Below are positions 22,196 through 34,279 of a stretch of DNA of 64,000 bases, in pieces. The DNA lies in assembly GCA_015680685.1 (NCBI GenBank), contig MNCI01005244.1:169366-233365 (forward strand), written 5' to 3'. The notes under the pieces are model-generated. The model was not told the DNA's origin, searched no databases, and worked only from the letters and a program-made list of their open reading frames with translations. This DNA comes from Gnetum montanum (lineage: Eukaryota > Streptophyta > Gnetopsida > Gnetales > Gnetaceae). Numbering within the stretch: position 1 is the stretch's first letter; every line of letters begins with the position of its first letter. The position numbers and the translations under genes are program-made.

Positions 22196-22940
22196 GATTT
22201 TAAATGTGACATTCATGAATTAAAGGGTGATAATTATAAGGTGTGGAAGGAGAGAATTCTCTTTCATTTAGGCTAGATAGACATTGACTATGCTATTCGT
22301 AAGCATGAACCACTTGCAACTATGGAAACCATCCAACTAGATGATGTTGGTCATTATGAAAAATGGGAGTAATCTAATCGCCTTTATGTCATGTGCATAA
22401 AGACCAAGACCTCAGTTTGTATGCATGATTCATTGGAATAGTATGACAATGTGCAAGCTTTGATGAAAGTAATTGATGAACAATTTGAGTCATTGGACAA
22501 AGCTTTGCCTAGCATCTTAATAATGAAATTTTCATCCATGAAGCTTACTAGAATTGATGGTGTGGGTGAGCACATCATGCAAATGAAGGATATAGTGACT
22601 CAATTGAAAACACTGGAGGTTGAGATGTCAAAGTCTTTCCTTGTACACTACATCTTGAACATGCTCCCATAGTGGTACGGACCCTTTAAAATTTCTAATA
22701 ACACACATAGGGGAAAATGATCAATTAATGAAGTAATGACCATGTGTGTACAAGAAGAGGGTAGACTTGCTATTGAAGAGGGAGAGAGTGTGCATCTAGC
22801 TATACAAGGAAAGAATAAAGGGAAAGCCAAGAATAAAGGAAAGGGCAAACTGCCTGCACAAGCTAATCTTAAGAAGGAATCTAGATGCTTTTTCTGCAAC
22901 AAGAAAGGGCATGTAAAGAAGGATTGTCCTAAATATTAGA
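22196..22940 (+). pseudogene. Ty1/copia gag with CCHC zinc knuckle
   Basis: Despite stops (for example near 22275, 22369 and 22438) the plus strand encodes a copia gag. A KGDNYKVWKERI-type start is followed by MKVIDEQFESLDKAL and VTQLKTLEVEMSKSFLVHYI. A Lys-rich linker follows, then a complete knuckle CFFCNKKGHVKKDC at 22886-22927 (Cys-x2-Cys-x4-His-x4-Cys). It would package element RNA. Dead because of the stops. Confidence 0.85.
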
Positions 22941-22989
22941 AATGGCTTAAGAAGAAAGGTACTTAATTCTCACTTGTTTGTTTGGAATC

Positions 22990-23959
22990 TAATATGGTTG
23001 ATGTTGGCTATAACACATGGTGGATTGACTCCAGTTCTACAATCCATGTTAGTAATTGCTTACAAGGGGTGCAAAACCTAAGGAAGCTAGTGGGAAGTGA
23101 GTTGTGCATCTATTCAAGTAATAAGATGCACTCACATGTTGAGGTAGGTAAAACATGAAATTTTTTTTTAAGTAGTGGTTTTTTTTTTTAAAGTTGGAAA
23201 AGACATTTTGTATTCCAAGTTTTTCAAGGATTTAATATTTTGTTTCAAGGCTTGTATCATTGGGATTTTTCTTTAAGTTTTTAGACACTATATTTAGTTT
23301 ATATTATAGATCTCAACTTATTGGAAATGATATATTGACAAATGGTCTTTTCACAATTAGTTTACAAAATGAAACTTCTTATACTTCTATGCATGTTCAT
23401 GATAGTGCTGGCATTAAGAGATGTGTTATGAATGAAGAATCCTCTATGTTGTGGCATTGTAGATTAGTACATATCTCTATTGAGAGAATAAAGAGATTAG
23501 TAAATGATGGAGTACTTACTACTCTATATTTTATTGATTTTGACACTACATAAATGGAAAGCAGACCAATATGTCAAAGAAAGATGCCAAGAGTAGTTTA
23601 GAAATATTAGAGATCATACATACCAATATTTGTAATCTAGATATGGACACATATGGTCAAAAGTATTTCATTACTTTTATTAATGATTACTCCTGATATA
23701 TGTATCTCTACCTACTTCATAATAAGAATGAAGCTTTAGATGCCTTTAAAGTGTTTAAGGTTGAAGTAGAGAAATAGTTTGGTAAGCAAATAAACATAGT
23801 GAGGTTTGATAGATGTGGTGAATACTATGGTAGATACACTGATGATGGACAAGCACCTAGTCCATTTGCTAAGTTTCTTCAAGAGCATGGGATTGTTGCC
23901 CAATACACTATGCTTAGTTCTTTAGACCAAAATGGTGTGGTAGAGAGATGCAACCAAAT
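22990..23959 (+). pseudogene. Ty1/copia protease, GAG-pre-integrase and first half of integrase
   Basis: WWIDSSSTIHVSN near 23018-23056 is the protease site, with D-S-S where D-[ST]-G is normal. About 400 bases on, MLWHCRLVHISIERIKRLV is the GAG-pre-integrase signature (the histidine-rich zinc site). Integrase core pieces follow, including RFDRCGEYY and HGIVAQYTMLSSLDQNGVVE. The frame has several stops and shifts and is cut after the conserved V-V-E-R at 23959 by the Athila-like insertion; it resumes at 33581. Confidence 0.85.
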
Positions 23960-24776
23960 TGATGAGCCACGATATCAAGTTTGTGATATCGGATCCTACT
24001 AAGCGATATCGAACATCCAATATCGGGACTTGTCTTGTTGCCTATAAATAAGAGGTGGGCACATTTGGTTTGGAAGTTAGTTCTTAGTCCCTTACCCGAA
24101 CTCTTGTAGTTTCTCCCTCTCAGAGTTAGAATTATTTCTGAGTGCCCGCAATAGGAGTCATAAAGCGAATGGATCTTTATTCAAGCATTGTGTACCTGAG
24201 CACACCTTGTGTCCAGAAATAAAGATGAACTTTGTGATAAACCTTATAGCATTCAGAATAGCTTATCTCTCACTCTTAATGTTATTTATAGTTCTTTAAT
24301 GCTTTCATTAGTTAATTAATGTTGCTTTTATTGATTCGTTAATTTTCACAAGTAAGCACACTCAGTACGACCACTTCGAGCATGCGTGGAACACTTGGTA
24401 ACCTAGTAACGATTAGTGTTTGGTAATCCCAGTAGTGTTACACTAGGTTAGGATGTGTACAGAAAGAGGGAATGGATGTTGGTGTTAGGACTAGTTAGGA
24501 CCTAGTTGATTAGTTAATTTAAATTAGTTATTCAATTAATTCACTTCTTCCCTCTTTAGCACTAGGACATAAAACATAAAAATCATAAAAATCATATACC
24601 TCAAGTTTACTTAACCATACAATCGTGCCATATGAGTAAGCTTGGGAAGACAATGATCACCTAACCCATCATTGTTTTGTGAAGGTGCATAAGCACTTAG
24701 TCCTTGGAGTTCAACCGAATCGCATGTAACGCTTGTATTCGTATGGTTGAGTGTAGGGGTACCTCACTGCTCATCA
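23960..24776 (+). repeat. 5' LTR of first Athila-like element
   Basis: Starts TGATGAGCCACGATATC, ends GCTCATCA. A cluster of GATATC and related palindromes fills the first 70 bases. It matches 32750-33580 along its length, including the ATAAATAAGAGGTGGGCACA block near 24044 that could hold a promoter. Confidence 0.9.
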
Positions 24777-24796
24777 TTGGTGTCATTGCCAGGGAC
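24777..24796 (+). other. Primer binding site, first Athila-like element
   Basis: TTGGTGTCATTGCCAGGGAC equals the tRNA-Asp-type site TTGGCGCCGTTGCCGGGGA with only C-to-T and G-to-A changes, as expected from decay of methylated cytosines. Confidence 0.75.
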
Positions 24797-24879
24797 TTTG
24801 TTGTTTGTGCACTAATTAGAATTTAAGAAATTTTCCATCGTTGGAACAAACCCTATGAGAGTGTTTCACTACCTAGGTC

Positions 24880-26420
24880 TGACACAATGAACAATTGGAG
24901 GCATAGTACACATAATGACCTGCTAGTGCCCCAATAGTTTCATGTGGTATACATTCATCCTGATGAGTATATACCAAACTTTACCTTTATCCTCCACTAG
25001 GATAAACAATTGTGTTGGCGTGATTTAGAAGGTAACATAGTGTTACCTCTCAATTGTTCAGTCCCAAGCATGCTTCTTCATGCTCTCACACAAATTGGTA
25101 TGCAGTACTTACAGGAAAAGTACGTTGTGCATGAACACTACTTGAAAAAGTATCGACCCATAGAGGCACAACATCAAAGGGACTTACAACAGGAGAGACA
25201 TCATAAATTTATGAAGGGGAAGTGGTCTCAAGACGTCCCATATGTCCTAAGTGCAAATGAGGGTGGTGAACCTGCCTCAAGAGGTCTTCCACAAAATGAT
25301 GTTCCTCTCGTTGACTTCGGTCAAGGGGTTGTGTATTAGAATCTTCACTCAACTATCCATAACCCGGATTCTGGTACTAAATATGAACACATGACAAAGA
25401 TGGACATTCTTATCGTAATCGTGATCAAGGTTGCAACCACCGAAGAGAAGGTAGTAGGCATCATCATGTGATAGTCCTTCTTCCTTTTCACCTTCATCAT
25501 CTCCTTCCCCCTCTTCTTCAGGATTGGAACACAATCATAGAGGGAAAGACCTTGAGGATAATGGTAGGAAAAACAAGAATAATAGACAAAACAGTCAAGA
25601 AAGGGGACGAGGGCATTTTAGAGAAACACACTGCAAAAGAAAGGAGAGTAGGGAACATCATAGGCATCATAGATGCCATAGACAACACAATCACGATGAA
25701 CCCCTACTCACTACCCAAAGTATGCTAGATATAATTGAGGCTGTTAGAATCCCAACAAGGCACCAAAAAGATAGCAGGATCAAAAGATTGGACATGAACA
25801 ATATCCCACGATTTGAAAGGGCATACATGGCTGATCCTCAAAATCATTTGCAAGCATTTCACGATGCATGTGCCTTGCAAAACATAGAAAATGAGTGGCA
25901 AAAACTCAAGTTGTTTCCACGAACACTGATCAAGGAAGCAAAAAGCTGGTATCGATCCTTAGAACCAAAATCCATTCGCCGATGGAGTACCATGTTAGAA
26001 CTGTTCAATGATAACTATCAAACGTACTCCCAAGTGTCCAACCTATGAAAGAAAATCCAAGGATGAAAACAAGAAGGACATGAACCCTTGGATGCTACCA
26101 TGGGCCAATATTATGCATTATTACATCATTGCCCTAGCCATGGTTACTTGCAGAGGGAATAACTATGCCATCTCGTAGATGGACTTAGGCACAAAACACG
26201 AAGAACCCTTGGGACTTATGCCCAAGGAAGACTATCCAAGCTTAGAGCCCATCAAGTACAAGGATTGTTGGAGCAAGTTGCCAAGGAGGAACGAGAGTTA
26301 AGGAAAAGAGAGAGTGCAGAGGAATACAATAGAGATCCTTCCCTCTAAAAGAAGGGAGTTATATTTTGTGAGGATGAAGAAGAGTCACCACTTGAAGAGA
26401 TGGTGAATAGGAAAACTTTT
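24880..26420 (+). pseudogene. Gag of first Athila-like element
   Basis: Open pieces at 25010-25339 and 25524-26048, with further fragments to 26420, encode an Athila-type gag. It includes CWRDLEGNIVLPLNCS, then a basic Arg/His-rich stretch, then RLDMNNIPRFERAYMADP, LQAFHDACALQNIENEW and FPRTLIKEAKSWYRSLEP, which is the plant gag core with its W-Y motif. The second Athila-like element carries the same block at 41885-43500. Several stops and frame changes show it is dead. The 3' end runs into the N gap. Confidence 0.75.
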
Positions 26421-26435
26421 CCCATTCAAAAACTT

Positions 26436-26535
26436 NNNNNNNNNNNNNNNNNNNNNNNNNNNNNNNNNNNNNNNNNNNNNNNNNNNNNNNNNNNNNNNNN
26501 NNNNNNNNNNNNNNNNNNNNNNNNNNNNNNNNNNN
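26436..26535. other. 100-base run of N (assembly gap)
   Basis: Exactly 100 N, the conventional size for a scaffold gap of unknown length, within the gag-protease region of the first Athila-like element. Element length and any reading frame across it are therefore uncertain. Confidence 0.95.
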
Positions 26536-27039
26536 AAACGGAAAACACCCCGAAGGTTACCTTATCCTCAAGGTAGCCCAAGATAGTTCCACCAACCCTT
26601 GATGTATTATCCAAGTGGAACTACACCACAACCAAATGAATAGTATCAATAGTGGCAACACTCACAATCATGGGGAATGCCACCACCACATCAACAGTAC
26701 CCTTACCGTCAACCAGACCCATATGGATACTATGTGCAACAACCAATCTTTCCACATGACTCTACTAGTCACGTTACTCCTCAGTCTCACTACCAAACCC
26801 ATAAGTACTATAGAACTTCTTCTCCTAGAGGAGAGGTTTCACAAATGTACTATCGTTCTCATCCGATTACACCTCTTCCACCCTTAGCTCCATTACCACC
26901 TACTCTAGCTATGCAGGGTGAGCTCCCTACCTAGTTGCAACAACGTAATGCTACAAGGGCTATCAACCCTTAACCTACTATTGGTTCAAACAACCACATA
27001 AAGAAGAGACATTTCTTTAGAACCAATAGTTCAATTAAG

Positions 27040-27732
27040 TCCTTGCAACCACAAGCGGAAAATTCTCCAAATGCCTTACCACCATTTGAATCTTCGAAGC
27101 TTCCTTCGAACCAAAGAATGCATTTAATGCACATGGTCATGTTGACTTATGCAATTACTGATTGGATTAAAGCTGGCGATCTTCCTAGGAAATTCTTTGA
27201 TCCTAGAAGTCCTCTTATATATTTGCAAATTACTAGGAACGAACCTTGCAAGGATCATTTGGATTCAGGTTCTGGTGTTAACTTAATCTCTTAAGAAATG
27301 TACAAAGCGTGGAACCTACCTCCACTAAAAAAGAATAATATACATTTAGAGTTGGCCAACCAGTCCATCACTATCCCATTAGGACTAGTGGAGAACATTG
27401 TCACTACTATTTATGGATGGTTGTATCTAGCTGATTTCCTAGTGATTCAAGTCAACAACTGTAAGGAGCACTTCCCAATCATAATGGGAAGAGCATGGCT
27501 AAGCACAATTAATGCATGCCTAGAAATATGTGATCTTTTTCTAGAAATATCAAAGGAAAATACATTTGGAAAGATCAAGAAGAATAAAGTTCCATGCATC
27601 GCATACACTGACATAGGGTGTAATTACGTGCAGAAGTCCTGGTTTGTACAAAGTTTAACATTGCTTGCATGCAACCATGATGCACCAATAACTAACATAC
27701 AAAGATGCTTGTATGCAGTAGCCACAAGATAG
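27040..27732 (+). pseudogene. Protease domain of first Athila-like element
   Basis: DPRSPLIYLQITRNEPCKDH leads to the catalytic site LDSGSGVNLIS (Asp codon 27262-27264), then a stop, then a second open piece with LELANQSITIPLGLVENI and the C-terminal signature FPIIMGRAWLSTINA. D-S-G is intact here, unlike in the Gag-protease family in this window. It would process the polyprotein. One in-frame TAA follows the active site. Confidence 0.85.
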
Positions 27733-28169
27733 GAAGGAACCTAGTGGTTGATAGTTGACCAAGAGAATAATTCAACTATATGCATGGAACCAACTGAGAG
27801 CTTGGCTTGCACCTACATTGATAGCATAGATATATTAGAGAAAGTCCATCACCAAGTTCCAAGTCCTAACATCGAAAATATTAACTGAGGGAAGTTGGAA
27901 ATTCCTAACGAGTTTAAGAAAAAGCCTCTTGAGTTAAAACTATTGCCCATCGGTATGGAGTATACATTTCTCAAAAATGAAAAACTGGTAATCATTAACG
28001 CTAAGCTCACTCCTCAACAAAAAGAAAGACTGTTGAAAATGGCAAACAAATGGTTGAAAGCCTTTGCTTGGTCATATCTCAAATTAACCAAAATAGATCC
28101 TAGGATATGCTAACATAGAATTTACACTAACCCCTCCATGAAACCTTGATGATAATTGTAGAGGTGACT

Positions 28170-28880
28170 GAACCAAAAACTTAAGCAAGTGGTTAAAGAA
28201 GAAATTAAACAGCTTCTAAAACCTAGGTTCATCTATCCCATTATTGATAGTGAATAGGTTAGTCAGTCATTCATTGTGCCTAAAAAGGGAGGCAAATGGA
28301 GGGTTTGTATAGCTTTAGGATACTAAACATGGAAAAATTTAAAGATCACTTCCCATTGCCATTCGTTGACCAATTCTTAGATACCATTGCAAGGCATTGC
28401 TACTATAGTTTTCTAGATGGCTACAGTGGATATAATAAAATTCAAATAGCATTAGAAGACCAAGCCAAGACTATGTTCACAAGTCATTGGGGAACATTTG
28501 CATATAAGCAGATGTTTTTTGGCTTGTGTAATGCCCCAACAATGTTTCAACATTTGGTTCTAAGTATCTTTGAGCAACAAATAGGAAATGGTGTGAAGGT
28601 CTTTATGGATGATTTTTCCACCTATGGAGAGGACTTCGAATAAGCATTGGATCGATTAGAACAAGTACTGAAATGATGTGTAGAAACCAATTTAAGGCTT
28701 AATTGGCAAAAAAGCCATTTAATGGTCCAAGAAGGCATTGTATTAGGGCACAAGATTTCACAAACAGGGATATAAGTAGATCCTAAAAATATTAAGGCTA
28801 TCCAAGGAATCACTCAGCAACTTGAAACTATAAAAGACATCCAATCATTCCTTGGACATATTGGCTATTATAGACGTGTC
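28170..28880 (+). pseudogene. Reverse transcriptase of first Athila-like element
   Basis: Fragments in two or more frames give the Ty3-type RT in order: VVKEEIKQLLK, VPKKGGKWRVCI, HFPLPFVDQFLDTIA, FLDGYSGYNKIQIA (catalytic Asp of motif A), FGLCNAPTMFQ and VFMDDFSTYG (catalytic F-M-D-D, 28602-28613), then MVQEGIVLGHKIS and the connection QSFLGHIGYYRRV. Catalytic residues survive but stops (for example near 28257 and 28641) kill the frame. Confidence 0.9.
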
Positions 28881-28989
28881 TTTGAGAACTCTTCAAGGAT
28901 TGTGAAACCTTGGTAGAACTAACAAAGAAGGATGTACCTACTGAATGAACCAAGGAATGTGAGCTACCCTTCCAAACCTTAAAATAAAA

Positions 28990-29400
28990 GCTTGTAGAAA
29001 CACTTATTCTACAAGATCCTGACTGGTTCAAACTGTTCCACATAATGACTGACACATCCAACTTTACCTTAGGAGTTTTACTTACATAGTAAGATGATCA
29101 AAAACGTCCTTATTACATCCACTATGCAAGTCGAAGTATCACTGGTGCACAACTCAATTACACCATAACGAAAAAAGCATTAATGGCTATGGTATTTGCA
29201 CTAGAAAAATTTAGGCACTATGTATTAGGCTATAAGATATTTGTACATATAGATCATAGTGTAATTCAGTTCCTAATGAATAAACCAATGGTGAGCCCTC
29301 GCATCATACGATGGCTCATGATCTTACAAGAGTTCGATCTTATGATGATTGATCATAAAGGCACCAAGAATGTTGTTGCTGATCATTTATCTCGGTTGTG
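28990..29400 (+). pseudogene. RNase H domain of first Athila-like element
   Basis: Includes MTDTSNFTLGVLL (first catalytic Asp region), YYIHYASRSITGAQLNYT, LMAMVFALEKFRHYVLGYK (catalytic Glu), VHIDHSVIQFLMNKP (second Asp) and the end RIIRWLMILQEF...NVVADHLSRL. This is the standard Ty3 RNase H that removes the RNA strand. An in-frame stop lies near 29087. Confidence 0.9.
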
Positions 29401-29419
29401 ATGGGACAACAAAGAGGAT

Positions 29420-30750
29420 CAATATCCAATTTTTAACTATTTCCCTGATGAACTCTTTAAAGGTGTGATAAATAATCACTTACCTAGTAATACAAATTGG
29501 TATAGTATCATTCTCACTTATCTTCTTACACAAGAAATACCATAAGGGTTAGACATTAAAAAGAAACAACAGTTTCTTCATTGAGCCAAATATTTCATGA
29601 AAATCAATGGATACCTTTATAAGGTGTGTCCCGATGCCTTGGTTCGATGGTGTGTTCTTGATGTAGATCAATTGTGAGTTCTCCAAGACACTTATGAGGG
29701 TCCTTGTGGGGGTCATTATGCGAGGAGATGAACAACCATAAAAATCTTGCTTGTAGGATATTATTGGCCTACATTGTTCTAGGGAACTCATTATTTCATC
29801 CAATCTTGTGAGTGCTACCAACGTGATGGGGGAATGACTACTAGAATGGAGGGTTTGCAACAATGGATTCAACTTCTAGAACCCTTCGGCATATGGGGTA
29901 TTGATTTTATGGGGCCTATTACACCAATGTCCAATGGAAAGGCCTACATTGTTGTTGTTGTTGACTATTTTACAAAATCAGCAGAAGCAGCTGCTGTTAT
30001 GGGCTGTACATCATCTACCACTACATGATTTATTCAACAACAAATCATAAATAGCTTTGGCATGCCTCAGGCACTTATTTCTAACAATGGTACACACTTT
30101 ATAGGTTTGACTTTTTGAAAGTTAATGCAATGCTTAGGAGTTGATCACAAACTGACTACACCATATCATCCTCAAGTGAATGGTCAAGCTGAGGTCACCA
30201 ATAGGAAGATCACAAAAATATTGATGTGAACCATTAGCAAGTATAGGTGAGACTAGAGCACCAAACTGAACGATGCTCCCTAGGCATACCGCTCCATATG
30301 GAAACTACTTATAGGCTACTCTCCCTATGAGTTAGTGTATGGTAAACTTTCGATGCTTCCTATTCAAGCTAAGCTCCATACACTATCCATGGCATGTGAC
30401 CTTAACCTTGACCTCAATCTAGCACAAAAAGTATGGTTAATGAACCTTAACTTGCTAGATGAGAATCGACTAGCTGCCCTATCATCCAATGAACTACACA
30501 AGGCCTTTAACAAATAATGTCATGATCTAAGGATTAGGAAAGTTAAATATCAACTGGGAGGTAAGGTTCTTTATTGGAATCCAAAAAATGTACCGCAATG
30601 AACTAAATTTCAAACACTATGGGAAGGATCTTATATCATTCATAAAAACTTTCCTTCAGGGGCCATGATGGTCTACAAATTGAAAAGCCCAAATAAGAAG
30701 TTATTGGTCAACATATAGCAAACAAAACCCTTCCATGAGCCTAAAATAGT
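29420..30750 (+). pseudogene. Integrase of first Athila-like element
   Basis: A zinc-binding region around DVDQL...VLQDTYEGPCGGHY and SCECYQRDGG precedes the core. Core motifs are FGIWGIDFMGPI (first Asp), VDYFTKSAEAAAV, FGMPQALISNNGTHF (second acidic site mutated D to N) and NGQAEVTNR (Glu). A C-terminal region with KVRYQLGGKVLYWNP-like wording follows. Stops occur throughout. It would have inserted the cDNA copy. Confidence 0.85.
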
Positions 30751-32482
30751 CAGTACTAATACTACCTATATTGCTGGACAACCTTGCTCATTATTTCAGA
30801 TCTCCTCCTTCCAATTCAGTCGTGGGGGAGATGGCCACCAATGCTAACCATTCTAAGCCCTTAGTTTCTTTTCCTTTTTTATTTTACACATTGTTCATCT
30901 TTAGTTATTTTTGTTTTATACCATCATTAACATTTTTACTATTTCTTTGTTTAATTTATTCTTATTCATCACATAATAAGTGCTCATGATGGTGGGTTGT
31001 ATTATAATAAGTGTTGATTGCTAATGTTTGGTTTTACCTTTGACTTTCAATGTTAATGCTAAGATATGGTTTCTTTTGATAAAATAGGTAATGAGTCCAC
31101 ATCGCCCAATTATCCATGCAACTCTATAGTCTCCCTTGTTTTGGAAATGTGCTTTCCATTTTCTAAGAAAACTTATTAATGAATTGGTGCCTTAGTACTC
31201 TTCGAACCAAGGAAAGATTCAAATGGATGGAAAGGGGTGTAACCTCAAGGGGATTCGACGCATTTGTGCTAGCTATTCTCTTGGGTACTTGGATGTTTTT
31301 CATAGGTTTTTCACCATCTTGCTCTTGACCAAATATTAGGGAGTTGACTAAATGAAATAAGTCTTTGCATGGTGTGATTCTTACATTCATAAAAAAAAAA
31401 TAGTGAGAATTCAAAGCACACCTGTTAGACATAATAAAGAAACATGGCCTACAAGCATTGGTTATGGCACTAGAAAGATATGTTACCCATACCTGAAGGT
31501 TACCTCTAACTAAGGCCTTTTCTCACTTCCTTTTTCTTCTATTTTTGGGATGGTGGTGGCTCTGTGGATGCATTCTTGTTACTTCGGGAGGATGGGTTGG
31601 TCAAGTGTGTTGATGCAAGGTCACTAGATGTGGATAGTTGAATCTGGATTTGGACAAAATTTTATTAAGTCACCTTAACCACATATTACACATGGGACTT
31701 TACACAACCTAAATTTTTGGGATTCCATTCCATTCTCTCCTCTCTTTCCATATTGCTTTCTACATTCCACCTCATTGCCAGTTTTATGATGAGTCTATAT
31801 CTTGGTTGACACATTGTTAGTGTTTGGTAAAACTCTTGTGGGTATGTTCTTAACCATTATTTCCATATGTCATTTCAAGAGCCCATAGACTCTTTGGTGT
31901 GTAGGTTTGTCAGGGCATTCAAGGCATGAGCTTGCTTTGGGGAGGACCCATTGGCATTCCTTTTTGGTACAATTGTTAAGCTCGTTCCCTTCAACATTTC
32001 TCACAATCAACTATTTCTCATTCACCCCATCAATGACATCTGTTTTTGCTTTTGTTTAGTGGCTTCACTATTGTTATTTCTCTTATCCTTCTTGTTCTTT
32101 AAATTTTTCCACCCTATTGCTATTGGAGGTTTGCTCTTAGTCGTGGGGGCCTTGTCACAAATTTTTCCATTCCATAATTATCTTACACCTATACCTTGGG
32201 TAGTCATCAGTCATAAACCTCTAACCCAGTATTTGCCATACCCACAACCTAGCCAATGTGCTTTATATTGAGGCAAGGTATCAATTGCATTAGGTTTTAC
32301 CTACCCTTGCTAATCCATAAGTGGGTTGTGTGTGCAGATGAAGATTACATGAACAATGGACTAGGATAAGAGGGAGCACTTAGGATGGACTAGAGTTGGA
32401 GCATTTACGCACGGAATAAGTTTGGACATGTGGCTATAGATGAACAAAGATGTGCATAGTTTCAACATCAATAGCAACGTGC

Positions 32483-32521
<39 letters not shown>

Positions 32522-32749
32522 TCTCTTTGTTCAAGTTGTCAAATGAGGGTCTGGATGTCATCTATGTATAGTGTTCACCACAATGGGTATGAACACCAAT
32601 GCTGTAATATATTTATCAATCCGTTCCTTGGGCACTCTAAGTCTATCATCCCATGTCATTTTCAATTGTCATTCAATCAATAATCCCATACCTTTCCAAT
32701 ATATTTTGTAAGAAACTTGAGGATGAGTTTTCATTTAGTTGTGGGGGTA
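30751..32749 (+). other. Region between integrase and 3' LTR, first Athila-like element
   Basis: About 2 kb without a convincing gene. Athila elements often have an extra, sometimes env-like ORF here; I see only broken, hydrophobic frames (for example 31951-32271) and do not call one. Blocks of this region recur in the second Athila-like element (for example 31480-31545 with 58465-58530, and 31940-32040 with 58940-59035). The G-rich tract AGTTGTGGGGGTA (32737-32749) is the likely polypurine primer. Confidence 0.6.
32486..32530. repeat. TC dinucleotide microsatellite
   Basis: About 15 consecutive TC units, then CCCTCTCTCT, within the 3' non-coding part of the first Athila-like element. Confidence 0.95.
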
Positions 32750-33580
32750 TGATGAGTTGCGATATCACGTCTGCGATATCAAGTTTGCGATATTGGATCT
32801 TGCTAAGTGATATTGGACATCCGATATCAGGACTTGTCTTGTTGCCTATAAATAAGAGGTGGGCACACTTGGTTTGGAAATTAGTTCTTAGTCCCTTACC
32901 CAAACTCTTGTAGTTTCTTCCTCTCAAAGTTAGAATTATTTTTGAGTGCCCACAGTAGGAGTCATAAAGCGAACAGATCTTTATTTGAGGATTGTGTACT
33001 TGAGCACACCTTGTGTCCAGAAATAAAGATGAACTTTGTGATAAATTTTGTAGCATTCAAAATAACTTATCTCTCACTCTTAATGCTATCTATAGTTCTT
33101 TAATGCTTTCATTAGTTAATTAATGTTACTTTTATTGATTCATTAATTTTCACAAGTAAGCACACTCAGTACGACCACTTCGAGCATGTGTGGAACACTT
33201 GGTAACCCAGTAACGATTAGCGTTTGGTAATCCTAGGAGTGTTACACTGGTTCAAGATGTGTACAAAAAGTGGGAGCGAATGCTGGTGTTAGGACTAGTT
33301 AGGACCTAGCTGATTAGTTAATTTAAATTAGTTATTCAATTAATTCACTTCTTCCCTCTTTAGCACTAGGACATAAAACATAAAAAACATAAAAATCATA
33401 TACCTCAAGTTTACTTAACCATACAATCATGCCATACGAATAAGCTTGGGAAGACAATGATCACCTAACCCATCATTGTTCTGTGAAGGTGCATAAGCAC
33501 TTAGTCCTTGGAGTTTGACCAAATCACGTGTAATTCTTGTATTCATATGGTTGAGTGTAGGGGTACCTTACCATTCATCA
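32750..33580 (+). repeat. 3' LTR of first Athila-like element
   Basis: Starts TGATGAGTTGCGATATC after the G-rich tract and ends ACCATTCATCA at the target copy CAAAC. Many differences from the 5' LTR are C/T or G/A, fitting an old insertion. Confidence 0.9.
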
Positions 33581-34030
33581 CAAACATTTTTGGACATGGT
33601 GTGGAGTATGCTTAGTAGCTCCAAGTTTCCTAAGTCCTTGTGGGTTGAAGCTCTTAAGATGACTATGTATATATTAAACCAAGTTCCAACCAAGGTTGTT
33701 TCAAAGAAACCATTTGAATTATGGAAAGGTTGAAAACCAAGTTTATGACATATACACATTTGGGGATGCCTATCTGAAGTAAGAGTCTATAATCCACAAA
33801 AAAAGAAGCTACACCCAAGGACCATAAGTGGGTATTTCATTGGATATGCTGAATAATCTAAGGGATACAAATTTTATTGTCCATCACATACTACTAGGTT
33901 TGTGGAATCAAGGAATGCTAAATTTCTTGAGAATGACTTGATTAGTAGGAGTAATGGATCTTGGAACATTGTTCCTGAGAAAGATCATGTAGATGCTTAA
34001 CCATCTACTTCAAGTGATAGATTGATTGTT
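33581..34030 (+). pseudogene. Second half of Ty1/copia integrase
   Basis: Resumes where 23959 stopped: ...[19 protein letters not shown], then [16 protein letters not shown] and KKPFELWKG are the usual end of the copia integrase core. The following GYFIGYA-like piece (ending in a stop near 33855) and RNAKFLEND belong to its C-terminal region. Stops present. Confidence 0.85.
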
Positions 34031-34279
34031 GTACACAACACGCCTAGATCACAAACATGTGATGAACAACAACCAGTCATTGAAGTTCCATAAATTGCTG
34101 ATTAAGAAGCAATAGATCTATCTAAACAATAGATACCAGAATATATTGATAGACTATTGAACAACATGCTCCTTAGGAAAATGATGAACCAACATTAAGG
34201 AGATCTACTAGAGTAAGGCAATTAGTGATTTCTAGTGACTATATAGTGTATCTATAGGAGTCTGACTATAACATAGGAG

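Larger units (their letters stand above)
23960..33580 (+). mobile_element. Athila-like Ty3/gypsy element nested in the Ty1/copia integrase
   Basis: LTRs are 23960-24776 and 32750-33580, with TGATGAG start and TCATCA end. Target copies are CAAAT (23955-23959) and CAAAC (33581-33585), differing at one base. A primer site like that of tRNA-Asp users follows the 5' LTR, with gag, protease, RT, RNase H and integrase in Ty3 order and a G-rich purine tract before the 3' LTR. RT wording (FLDGYSGYNKI, VFMDDFS, MVQEGIVLGHKIS) is characteristic of Athila. Many stops: inactive. A 100-N gap lies inside. Confidence 0.9.

Noticed and set aside
31951-32271. Hydrophobic 106-codon frame as an env-like protein
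   Set aside because: Hydrophobicity follows T-rich sequence; no signal peptide, cleavage site or Cys pattern, and the sister element does not keep it open.
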